DNA of 8,796 nucleotides, taken from contig PLUZ01000045.1 in the NCBI GenBank assembly GCA_003162995.1, forward strand, positions 1 through 8,796, read 5' to 3'. Origin of the DNA: Methylocapsa sp. Its GTDB lineage: Bacteria > Pseudomonadota > Alphaproteobacteria > Rhizobiales > Beijerinckiaceae. The position numbers and the translations under genes are program-made. Shown here piece by piece: positions 1 to 6,746 of the stretch. Position 1 is the stretch's first letter. Every line of letters begins with the position of its first letter. The notes under the pieces were generated by a model. That model was not told the origin of the DNA. It worked only from the letters and a program-made list of their open reading frames with translations, and ran no database searches.

Positions 1-19
1 CGATAATCCCTAATTATCG
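1..19. repeat. Perfect 7-bp dyad at window edge
   Basis: CGATAAT (1-7) and ATTATCG (13-19) are exact reverse complements around a 5-nt loop. The stem is AT-rich and has no following T-run, so it does not look like an intrinsic terminator. It could be an operator, or the end of an element lying mostly outside the window. A 7-bp dyad can also occur by chance. The sequence shows only the symmetry. Confidence 0.35.
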
Positions 20-60
20 ATGGGGATGAGCCCAAAAACAGACCGTCCGAGTGACGGAAG

Positions 61-120
61 CGATCTAGCTTTTCACTTCTTTTAAAACGTATCTAATTAG
101 TCTTATCAATGTTGTGTTGA
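61..120. other. AT-rich intergenic patch
   Basis: Counting bases gives 18 G or C out of 60 (30%), in a window whose genes are far more GC-rich. The patch holds runs such as TTTTAAAACG and ATCTAATTAG. It sits directly before the truncated Uma2-like remnant and contains an in-frame stop (TAG, 98-100) for that frame. It may be an old promoter region or the junction of an inserted or deleted segment. I see no paired -35/-10 boxes good enough to call a promoter. Confidence 0.4.
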
Positions 121-409
121 TCACCGCGTCGCGTCTTCCAGTGTCGATTCGGACCTGGCCGCACTGAAATTGGCATTCCGGCGCCCGCGCGGTAGAATGC
201 CCGATCGGAGGGGACCCCCATATCTTGCGCTCTACGTGCAATTCGGCGTAGCGGAGGTCCGGATCGTCGATCTCGCCGGTGCCGCGGTCGAAACTTTTCG
301 TGATCCCGCGAAGAACGCTTACGGTCTTCGGAAGCGGCGAACCGGCGGGATGCTAGCGCCGGTGCTTCTCCCCGCCGTCGAAATCGATATCGGCGCCCTT
401 CTCGCGTGA
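101..409 (+). pseudogene. Uma2-family (DUF820) nuclease-fold remnant
   Basis: The C-terminal part reads ALYVQFGVAEVRIVDL, then a short hairpin region, then LLPAVEIDIGALLA. This matches from memory the end of Uma2-family proteins (typically YAR-G-PEYWIVD ... LLPGLELDLAALF), which have a PD-(D/E)XK nuclease-like fold and are mostly of unknown role. Upstream in the same frame SDLAALK resembles the family's PDLALLKPR strand. Only about 17 residues separate it from ALY, where intact members have a longer stretch holding the VEV strand and the DR..K active-site segment. Here only DRRGPPY is left, so the catalytic Glu and Lys appear lost. The frame is open back to 101 after a TAG at 98-100, and there is no good start codon (ATG at 170 or 197 lies inside the domain). 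I read it as a 5'-truncated, internally deleted pseudogene. A small expressed protein of 79 residues from 170 cannot be excluded. Confidence 0.5.
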
Positions 410-451
410 CTGCTCTCCTCTTGCGCCGGCGAATCATGCTAGGGTGCTCCC

Positions 452-772
452 ATGACGACGCAAGTTCTCTTCAACGCTTTGACCTATATCGACCGGCTGG
501 TCCGCGGCGGGTTTTCGCAAGACCAGGCGCGCGCCTCGGCCGAGGCGCTCGAATCGGCCCTTTCCGAAAGCGTCGCGACCAAGACCGATATCGCCGATCT
601 GAAGCATGAGATCGCGTCTGCCACCCGTGATCTCAGGTCCGACATCACGGCCGTCGAGGGGCGACTCAAGCTGGAAATCTCGCAGACGAAGAATGAAATT
701 CTCCGTTGGGCGTTCGGCTTCAATCTCGTTCTGATCGGGGCGATCTTTGCCATCGTCAAATTCGTCCGTTGA
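452..772 (+). CDS. Small coiled-coil protein with C-terminal membrane anchor (DUF1640-like)
   Basis: The protein has 106 residues. The N-terminal part (about 1-40, with LVRGGFSQDQARASAEAL) is helical and resembles DUF1640/CCDC90-type proteins, where a GF-x-x-xQA motif precedes a coiled coil. Residues about 44-82 (TKTDIADLKHEIASATRDL onward) show heptad spacing of hydrophobic residues, with many charged residues between. Residues about 84-104 (LRWAFGFNLVLIGAIFAIVKF) form one membrane-spanning helix, so the protein is probably tail-anchored in the inner membrane with the coiled coil in the cytoplasm. An AGGG at 441-444, seven bases before the ATG, can serve as ribosome binding site. The end of the gene overlaps the longest reading of the next gene by 26 bases, suggesting co-transcription. 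The molecular role is unknown; such proteins are common in alphaproteobacterial genomes and often lie near mobile or plasmid genes. The family call rests on pattern memory. Confidence 0.75.
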   Translation: MTTQVLFNALTYIDRLVRGGFSQDQARASAEALESALSESVATKTDIADLKHEIASATRDLRSDITAVEGRLKLEISQTKNEILRWAFGFNLVLIGAIFAIVKFVR

Positions 773-1913
773 CGGAAGGGGGGCCACGCCCGGACGCCCG
801 CGCGGCGGCGACGCGCCCTGTGACTTGAGCCTCGATAACTTGCCGTGGACCAGACTTGCAGGTCCACTTGCGGCGGCGGAAGACGGGCTGGCACGGCTCG
901 ACGAGCGGCTCCGGACGAGCGGAATCCGGGACGGCTTCATCAGCCGGACCCATTTCCAGGACGCCTGCGCCAACCTCTGGCTCGCCGGCGAGCTCGTGAG
1001 CCTCGAGGACCTGGTGCTGCATGACGCCCGCATGGATATCCGTTCACCGACCCATGCGTTGACCCGCGCCCAGGCGCTGCGGACCCGCCGGCGGATCGCC
1101 GGCGCCGCGCCGGATTGGGCCCTGAGCCCGGACGGCCTCAAAGCTTTGCGCGGCGACGGCGATGGCGGGCCGGCGGACGCAGGACCCGCAGGGGAGGGGG
1201 AAGATCAGGGGGAAGACGAAGCGCCGGGATTGCCCGGCGACGCCGGCCCGCTCGCCGGCGAACTGGCCGCGATCGACCGCGCGCTCACCCGCAGCACCCG
1301 GGTCCTCGCCGGCGACGCGACGCGGGCGGAGCTTCTCCGCAATCCGCTTATCTACGATCCGGATGGAGAGGAGAGCGAGAGGCTCGAGACGTGGCGCCAC
1401 TTAGCCGAAATGGCGCAGTCGGAACCGCCCCTCCTGGCGGCGGCCTTGCTGTGGGACGCTTGGGAAAGAGAACCGCCGCTCGAGCGCCAGGCCTGGCTCG
1501 GCCCTCTGCTGGTCGCAGCAGTGCTTCGGGCGCGGCAAAAAACGCAGGCGCATCTGTTGTGTGTGAATTCGGCGCTGCGCTGCATCCGTCGTGAGAAGCG
1601 CCGGTCGCCTGACCACGGCGTGCGGCAGATCGCGTTCCTGGAAGCGATCGCGGCCGGGGCCGAGGCCGGAATGAAAAACCACGACCGCTGGCTGCTCGCC
1701 CGGCGGGGCTTGGAGAGCCAGGTCAAAACCCGCCGATCCAGCTCTAAGCTGCCTGCTTTGGTGGAATTCATGCTAGCGCGGCCGATCGCCTCCGCCGGCA
1801 TGATCGCGAGCGCGCTTGGCGTGACGCCGCGCGCGGCGCAAGCCATGGTCGCCGAGCTCGGCCTCCGCGAGATGACCGGGCGCGGCCGCTATCGCGCCTG
1901 GGGAATCTTGTGA
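747..1913 (+). CDS. DUF1612 / helix-turn-helix DNA-binding protein (RHE_PE00001-like)
   Basis: The protein has up to 388 residues. From about residue 32 it reads LPWTRLAGPLAAAEDGLARL, then RDGFISRTHFQDACANLWL and LEDLVLHDARMDIRSPTHAL. I recognise these as the start of the DUF1612 family, found mainly in rhizobia and relatives on chromosomes and plasmids. A Gly/Asp/Glu/Pro-rich linker (about 137-172) splits the domain. The last 54 residues (335-388) contain a winged or plain helix-turn-helix (MIASALGVTPRAAQAMVAEL) followed by the basic end TGRGRYRAWGIL, suggesting sequence-specific DNA binding. No enzyme motif is visible. The start is uncertain: ATG at 747 has GGGGCG upstream but lies inside the previous gene and adds about 30 residues that look unlike the family. 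TTG at 825 or 840 would begin nearer the conserved region. Function in the family is not established; a regulator or accessory plasmid/island protein is possible. Confidence 0.8.
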   Translation: MPSSNSSVDGRGATPGRPRGGDAPCDLSLDNLPWTRLAGPLAAAEDGLARLDERLRTSGIRDGFISRTHFQDACANLWLAGELVSLEDLVLHDARMDIRSPTHALTRAQALRTRRRIAGAAPDWALSPDGLKALRGDGDGGPADAGPAGEGEDQGEDEAPGLPGDAGPLAGELAAIDRALTRSTRVLAGDATRAELLRNPLIYDPDGEESERLETWRHLAEMAQSEPPLLAAALLWDAWEREPPLERQAWLGPLLVAAVLRARQKTQAHLLCVNSALRCIRREKRRSPDHGVRQIAFLEAIAAGAEAGMKNHDRWLLARRGLESQVKTRRSSSKLPALVEFMLARPIASAGMIASALGVTPRAAQAMVAELGLREMTGRGRYRAWGIL

Positions 1914-2073
1914 CGATCTTTTGGGCCTGTCGGCTGATCTGTTCATCGGCCTGGGCTCTCGATGCCGATCGGCACGCGAAGACCTTGATGCAGTTCATCG
2001 AAGAGGGGTCACTCCGTACCGCCGATTTACCTCCGGAGTTTGGGCGGCGTCCGCCGCAATCAGGGAGAAAACG

Positions 2074-3513
2074 ATGCGCGACTATCTGAAGTTCTACATC
2101 GGAGGCAAGTGGGTCGAACCCGCGCAACCGAAGACGCTCGAGGTGATCAACCCGGCGACAGAAACGGTTTGCGGCCACATCTCACTCGGCTCGGCCGCCG
2201 ACGTGGACCGCGCGGTCAAGGCCGCACGCGAGGCCTTCAAGACCTTCTCGCAGACGAGCCGCGAGGAGCGCATCGGGCTGCTCGAACGGATCGTCGCCGA
2301 ATACGAGAAGCGCCGCGAAGACATCGCGAAGGCGATCACGGAGGAGATGGGCGCCCCCGTCTGGCTCGCGCAGCGCGCCCAGGCCGCCATGGGCGCGGCG
2401 CATTTCACGACCGCGATCCAGGTTCTCAAGACCTACAAGTTCGAGGAGAACCGCGGCACGACGGTGATCGCCAAGGAGCCGATTGGCGTCTGCGGCTTCA
2501 TCACGCCCTGGAACTGGCCGGTCAACCAGATCGCTTGCAAGGTCGCGCCTGCGCTTGCGACCGGCTGCACGATCGTCCTCAAGCCTTCCGAGATCGCGCC
2601 CTTCTCGGGCCAGATCTTCGCCGAGATCCTCGACGCGGCGGGCGTCCCGCCGGGCGTCTTCAACCTCGTCAACGGCGACGGACAGACGGCCGGCGCAGCG
2701 ATCAGCTCGCATCCGGGTGTGGACATGGTGTCCTTCACCGGCTCGACCCGCGCCGGCATCGAGGTCGCAAAGAACGCCGCCCCTACCGTCAAGCGCGTGT
2801 GCCAGGAGCTCGGCGGCAAGAGCCCGAACATCGTCCTCGAGGACGCCGACATGACGGCCGCCGTCACCGACGGCGTGCGCGCGGTCATGACCAATTCCGG
2901 TCAGTCCTGCAACGCGCCAACGCGCATGCTCGTGCCGCAGAAGACGATGGACGCGGTCATCGGCATCGCCAAGGCAGCGGCCGAGGCGACGACGGTCGGC
3001 GATCCGAACGGCAATGCGCAAATTGGCCCGGTCGTCTCCGAAGTGCAATGGAAGAAGGTCCAGGGCCTGATCCAGAAGGGGATCGACGAGGGCGCGACCC
3101 TCGTCGCCGGCGGCACAGGCAAGCCCGAGGGCCTCGAAAAGGGCTATTACGTCAAGCCGACCGTCTTCGCGAACGTCACGAACACGATGACGATCGCGCG
3201 CGAGGAGATCTTTGGACCCGTTCTGTCAATCCTAGGCTACGGCACGATCGACGAGGCGGTCGAGATCGCCAATGACACTGAATACGGCCTCGCCGCCTAT
3301 GTCTCTGGCAGCGACTTGGCGAAAATCCGCGAGGTCGCGTCCCGCCTGCGCGCCGGCCAGGTGAGCCTCAACGGCGCGCCGATGGACCTGATGGCGCCCT
3401 TCGGCGGCTATAAGACCTCCGGCAACGGCCGCGAATGGGGCGACCATGCCTTTGCCGAATTCCTGGAGACGAAGGCAATCCTCGGCGTGACGTCGCAGAT
3501 CGCCGCGGAATAG
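2074..3513 (+). CDS. NAD-dependent aldehyde dehydrogenase family protein
   Basis: The soluble protein has 479 residues, full length for the ALDH superfamily, and should oxidise an aldehyde to the acid with NAD+. Visible landmarks are PWNWP with oxyanion Asn147, KPSE with Lys170 and Glu173 (a Glu here usually means NAD rather than NADP), and the FTGST dinucleotide turn (221-225). The general base Glu245 is in QELGGKSPN, the nucleophile Cys279 in NSGQSC, and EEIFGP includes Glu378, which holds the cofactor ribose. No key residue is missing. The start at 2074 (MRDYLKFYIGGKWV) is chosen because GGGAG at 2063-2067 is well spaced and family members begin in this way; the frame stays open further upstream but is not family-like. 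The overall sequence resembles the CddD/SSP0762-type ALDH subgroup, some members of which oxidise long-chain or ring-cleavage aldehydes. The substrate cannot be told from the sequence, and no pathway gene is adjacent. Confidence 0.95.
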   Translation: MRDYLKFYIGGKWVEPAQPKTLEVINPATETVCGHISLGSAADVDRAVKAAREAFKTFSQTSREERIGLLERIVAEYEKRREDIAKAITEEMGAPVWLAQRAQAAMGAAHFTTAIQVLKTYKFEENRGTTVIAKEPIGVCGFITPWNWPVNQIACKVAPALATGCTIVLKPSEIAPFSGQIFAEILDAAGVPPGVFNLVNGDGQTAGAAISSHPGVDMVSFTGSTRAGIEVAKNAAPTVKRVCQELGGKSPNIVLEDADMTAAVTDGVRAVMTNSGQSCNAPTRMLVPQKTMDAVIGIAKAAAEATTVGDPNGNAQIGPVVSEVQWKKVQGLIQKGIDEGATLVAGGTGKPEGLEKGYYVKPTVFANVTNTMTIAREEIFGPVLSILGYGTIDEAVEIANDTEYGLAAYVSGSDLAKIREVASRLRAGQVSLNGAPMDLMAPFGGYKTSGNGREWGDHAFAEFLETKAILGVTSQIAAE

Positions 3514-3690
3514 GGGTGAAGACACGAAAGCGATGGGATGGACGACGCCCGCTTCCGGCATCGCAATGTTCGAAGACAATTGCTGCAGAGCGCCACACTG
3601 AAAGGAGCCGTCCGCCACGCAGCCTTCCACAATCGGTCTCGATCTGGCCTGAGGGTTGACGCGAGGCCACCTGATTGGATGATCCATTGA

Positions 3691-3712
3691 CGCCAGAAAG
3701 GTATTTCTGGCG
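3691..3712. repeat. Perfect 9-bp hairpin (cgccagaaa / tttctggcg)
   Basis: CGCCAGAAA (3691-3699) and TTTCTGGCG (3704-3712) are exact reverse complements around a GGTA loop. The stem is G+C-strong at its base. No T-run follows on the + strand, so it is not a standard intrinsic terminator. It lies about 180 bases after the dehydrogenase stop and about 240 before the SNF2 start. It may be an operator for the SNF2 unit or a 3'-end RNA-stabilising structure for the dehydrogenase transcript. Confidence 0.6.
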
Positions 3713-3924
3713 GCGACTCTCGGCTAAGGATTTCCGCAAGACGGTTGTGAATCAAACTGAAGCAACGGAGTCGCGCGCCGAGCGCATGACGATGACCCTC
3801 GCAATTCAGGCCCCCTCTCCGCGCGCTTTTGGTGACAAGTACGTGGACCTGCCTTGCACGGGCCCCCGCGACCGCCGATGATCGCGCCCTCTCCGAAAGG
3901 GCCGAATCAGGCGAGCCGGCCAAG

Positions 3925-3954
3925 TCTTGGATCGAACGGTCTTGGATCGAACGC
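3925..3954 (+). repeat. 15-nt tandem duplication abutting SNF2 start codon
   Basis: TCTTGGATCGAACGG (3925-3939) is followed at once by TCTTGGATCGAACGC (3940-3954): 14 of 15 bases are identical. The second copy ends exactly at the ATG at 3955. If translation began further upstream (for example TTG at 3829) the repeat would encode SWIER twice in frame with the helicase. With the ATG start it is untranslated leader and occupies the ribosome binding region. Confidence 0.8.
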
Positions 3955-6741
3955 ATGACGGCATTTTTTCAGCGCGGGACAGAGGCCGTCGCCGACGCCG
4001 GCGCCACTGGCCTGTTGGGGTCAAATCCAGGCCGTGTCCGCGCGACATTGCGGCTGACCCCGCACGGCAAGCTCGTCTTCGAAGATAAAGGCGACGCGCC
4101 CGACCTCGACGCCAGGATCGCCCTGCGTCTGCGCGAGGCCTTTGCCCGGGGAAGCGGCGAGGGGCTCTGGCGCCTCGGCGCCCTTGAAGCCGGCGCGGCT
4201 CTGCCGCCGGTTTTCGTCTGGTGGCGTGACTTCGCCGCGCGCTTCGTGACAGCGCTCCGCCGCCGGCCCCGGGACTTGGAGGAGCCGATTGGCGAAGCCG
4301 CGATCGCCGGGATCGATCCGCCGACGCCGGCGGAGCTTGCCTCGCTCGCCTTGACGACACCCTTGATGGCGGGCGCCGAATATCTCAGTCCGAAGAGTCT
4401 TCGCATCCTATGGCAGGCGTTGGACGCCGCCTTCGCCCACGCCTTTTCGGCGGCCGGGACGGATATGCAGAGTTTTCTGGCCCAATGCAATCCGGCCTGG
4501 ACCCTCGTCGGCAGGGTCCATTTCAATCTGGCGGAAAACCGCCGCGACCCAGACTTCCCCTTCGCCTTCATGGCGACCTACACGACGGGCCTCTCGGCCG
4601 GCGCCAAGGCGCAGCATCTGCCTTTGGGCGAAGCGCTGCGCCAATACGCCGGGGCGAAAAACAAAAACGAGCTTTTGTCGTTGCTTCAGCCCGTTCAACG
4701 CGCCGCGGACAAATGTGATTGGCTGAAGCTTATGGTCGATGAGGGTGACATCTTCCACCCCTTACGGTGGGGACCGCAAGAGGCGCTCTCGCTCATTCGG
4801 TCCGCTCCCGCCCTCGAGGACGCCGGGGTGATTTTGCGGATGCCGCCGGCCTGGCGCGCCGGGCGGCCGCCGCGTCCCAAGGCGACGGCGACAATCGGCC
4901 GCCGCGAGCCTTCGGCCCTTGGACTTGGCGGACTGCTCGATTTCAGGGTCGAGGCGACGCTCGACGGCGAAACGCTGACGGAGGCGGAAGTCCACTCTCT
5001 GCTCGCCGGAACGGACGGACTGGCGCTCCTGCGCGGCCAATGGGTCGAGGTCGATCGCGCCCGGCTCGAACAGGCGATGACGCGTTTCCGCGACGCCGAA
5101 TCCCTGGCCGCTCACGAGGGGGTGAGTTTCGCCGAAGCGATGCGGATGATCGCCGGCGCTGCGGTGACCGAGGATGAAGCGGAGGACGCCAGCGCCGGCT
5201 GGGCGGAAATCGCCGCCGGGCCTTGGCTGGCCGAGACGTTGCAAGCCTTGCGAGCCCCAAGCGCCGCTGGCGGAGATCCAGGCGCGGCGTTGAAGGGCGC
5301 GTTGCGGCCCTATCAACAGGCCGGCGTCACGTGGCTGAGGCTCGTCTGCGGTCTCGGGCTCGGGGCCTGCCTCGCCGACGACATGGGTCTCGGTAAGACC
5401 ATCCAGGTCCTGGCGCTGCTGCTCCTTGCGCAGCGCGACGGCGCTGACGCGGCGGCGCGTCCGAGCCTGCTCGTCGCGCCCGCTTCGCTGCTCGCCAATT
5501 GGGCCGGCGAGATCGAAAAATTCGCGCCAAGCCTCAAAGCCGCGATCGTTCATCCCTCGGCCATGAAACCCGAGGATGTGCAACAATTTTCCGAAGGTCG
5601 TGCGGAAAACCTCGATCTCGTCATCACGAGCTACGGATCGCTGCTGCGGGTCGCACCGCTTAAGGACATCGCCTGGCGTTTCGTCATTCTCGACGAGGCG
5701 CAGGCGATCAAGAACGCCAGCGCCAAGCAGACCCGCGCCGCGAAAGCTTTGAAGGCGCGCGCCCGGATCGCGCTCACCGGCACGCCGGTCGAAAATCATC
5801 TGGGCGATTTGTGGTCGATCTTCGATTTTCTCAATCCGGGCCTGCTCGGCTCAGCCACGCAATTCAAGCGCTACGCCAAAAACCTCGCCGAGCGCGAGCA
5901 CAATCCCTACGGCCCGCTGCGCCAGCTGGTGGCGCCCTACATCTTGCGGCGCATGAAGACAGACCGGTCGATCATCGCCGATCTGCCCGACAAGACCGAG
6001 GTCAAGGTGCATTGCCATTTGAGCCGCAAACAGGCGGCGCTCTATGCGCAGGCCGTGGACAGCCTCGAAGACGATCTCGACAGCGCGGGCGGCATCGCCC
6101 GCAAGGGACTGGTGCTGGCCTCGTTGATGCGGCTGAAGCAGATCTGCAATCATCCCTCGCAATGGCTCGGCGACCAGGCATGGCGGGAAGAGGACAGCGG
6201 CAAATGGGCGCGTCTCCGCGATATCGCGGAGGTGATCGCGGCGCGTCAGGAAAAGATGCTGGTCTTCACCCAGTTCCGCGAGGTGATCGACCCGCTGGCC
6301 CTCTTCCTCGCCGGCATTTTCGGGCGGCCCGGCTTGACGCTGCATGGCGAGACGGAGGTCAGACGACGCAAGACGCTCGTCCGCGATTTCCAGGACGACG
6401 AGAAGATCCCGTTTTTTGTTCTGTCTCTGAAGGCCGGTGGGTCGGGCCTCACCCTGACGGCGGCGTCGCATGTCGTGCATTTCGACCGCTGGTGGAACCC
6501 GGCGGTCGAAAACCAGGCGACCGACCGGGCCTTCCGCATCGGTCAAAAGCAAAACGTCCTCGTCCATAAATTCGTCTGTCGCGGCACGGTCGAGGAGAAG
6601 ATCGACGCTTTGATCGAGTCGAAGCGCGGCCTCTCGGACGACTTGCTGGACGGCTCCGCCGAAATCAATCTGACCGAACTGAAGAACGAGGAGATCCTGC
6701 GCTTGGTCGCCCTCGATCTCGATGCGGCAATGAAGGAGTGA
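3955..6741 (+). CDS. SNF2-family ATPase/helicase with DUF3670-type N-terminal region
   Basis: This 928-residue protein belongs to helicase superfamily 2, Snf2 group, which uses ATP to translocate on double-stranded DNA and remodel or strip protein-DNA complexes. The N-terminal half (about 1-440) includes a region, about 222-410, matching the SNF2-associated DUF3670 domain (LPLGEALRQYAG; LLDFRVEATLDGE; GLALLRGQWVEVD). The motor begins at LRPYQQAGV (450). It shows motif I DDMGLGKT (475-482, Lys481), motif II DEAQ (580-583), motif III LTGTPVEN (607-614), motif V SLKAGGSGLTLTAA (from 824), DRWWNP (844-849) and motif VI QATDRAFRIGQ (854-864) with arginines 858 and 861. All look intact. ATG 3955 is chosen because the upstream frame (to TTG 3829) is not family-like. 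The next gene starts within a few bases of the stop, so the two are translationally coupled. Bacterial homologues of this architecture include mycobacterial HelZ-type proteins; the cellular role is unsettled. Confidence 0.95.
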   Translation: MTAFFQRGTEAVADAGATGLLGSNPGRVRATLRLTPHGKLVFEDKGDAPDLDARIALRLREAFARGSGEGLWRLGALEAGAALPPVFVWWRDFAARFVTALRRRPRDLEEPIGEAAIAGIDPPTPAELASLALTTPLMAGAEYLSPKSLRILWQALDAAFAHAFSAAGTDMQSFLAQCNPAWTLVGRVHFNLAENRRDPDFPFAFMATYTTGLSAGAKAQHLPLGEALRQYAGAKNKNELLSLLQPVQRAADKCDWLKLMVDEGDIFHPLRWGPQEALSLIRSAPALEDAGVILRMPPAWRAGRPPRPKATATIGRREPSALGLGGLLDFRVEATLDGETLTEAEVHSLLAGTDGLALLRGQWVEVDRARLEQAMTRFRDAESLAAHEGVSFAEAMRMIAGAAVTEDEAEDASAGWAEIAAGPWLAETLQALRAPSAAGGDPGAALKGALRPYQQAGVTWLRLVCGLGLGACLADDMGLGKTIQVLALLLLAQRDGADAAARPSLLVAPASLLANWAGEIEKFAPSLKAAIVHPSAMKPEDVQQFSEGRAENLDLVITSYGSLLRVAPLKDIAWRFVILDEAQAIKNASAKQTRAAKALKARARIALTGTPVENHLGDLWSIFDFLNPGLLGSATQFKRYAKNLAEREHNPYGPLRQLVAPYILRRMKTDRSIIADLPDKTEVKVHCHLSRKQAALYAQAVDSLEDDLDSAGGIARKGLVLASLMRLKQICNHPSQWLGDQAWREEDSGKWARLRDIAEVIAARQEKMLVFTQFREVIDPLALFLAGIFGRPGLTLHGETEVRRRKTLVRDFQDDEKIPFFVLSLKAGGSGLTLTAASHVVHFDRWWNPAVENQATDRAFRIGQKQNVLVHKFVCRGTVEEKIDALIESKRGLSDDLLDGSAEINLTELKNEEILRLVALDLDAAMKE
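6733..6738 (+). promoter_or_regulatory. Ribosome binding site AAGGAG inside SNF2 gene end
   Basis: AAGGAG lies in the last codons of the SNF2 gene, 8 bases before ATG 6747. This favours ATG 6747 over GTG 6738 as start of the SWIM protein, since the GTG would overlap the binding site itself. The placement implies translational coupling and roughly matched expression of the two proteins. Confidence 0.75.
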
Positions 6742-6746
6742 GCGGC

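Larger units (their letters stand above)
3514..3954. other. 441-base stretch without a confident gene
   Basis: Several short frames are open here but none resembles a known protein, and none has both a ribosome binding site and conserved-looking composition. A 32-codon frame from ATG 3786 to the stop at 3879-3881 (MTMTLAIQAPSPRAFGDKY...) is the best of them. It could be a leader peptide for the SNF2 gene or chance. The stretch holds the 9-bp hairpin at 3691-3712 and the tandem duplication at 3925-3954. The promoter of the SNF2-SWIM genes is probably here, but I could not identify convincing boxes. Confidence 0.5.

Noticed and set aside
845..867. Inverted repeat GTGGACC ... GGTCCAC
   Set aside because: Seven-bp arms with a 9-base loop lie within coding sequence of the DUF1612 gene; expected by chance at this GC content.
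1910..2089. 59-codon frame starting GTG at the stop of the DUF1612 gene and running into the dehydrogenase start
   Set aside because: The GTGA overlap is suggestive and the middle is protein-like (ADRHAKTLMQFIEEGSL), but no family is recognised, there is no good ribosome binding site, and another frame is equally open across the gap.
2040..3275. 411-codon + strand frame overlapping the aldehyde dehydrogenase
   Set aside because: Arg-rich translation typical of the wrong frame of a GC-rich gene; the dehydrogenase frame has every catalytic motif.
3829..3954. Upstream TTG start extending the SNF2 protein by 42 residues
   Set aside because: The added residues include the tandem duplication and do not look like homologous N-termini; ATG 3955 gives MTAFFQRG and a conventional protein.
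4762..5799. Open frame of 345 codons on the - strand inside the SNF2 gene
   Set aside because: Mirror image of the helicase codons; no motif and no independent start signals.
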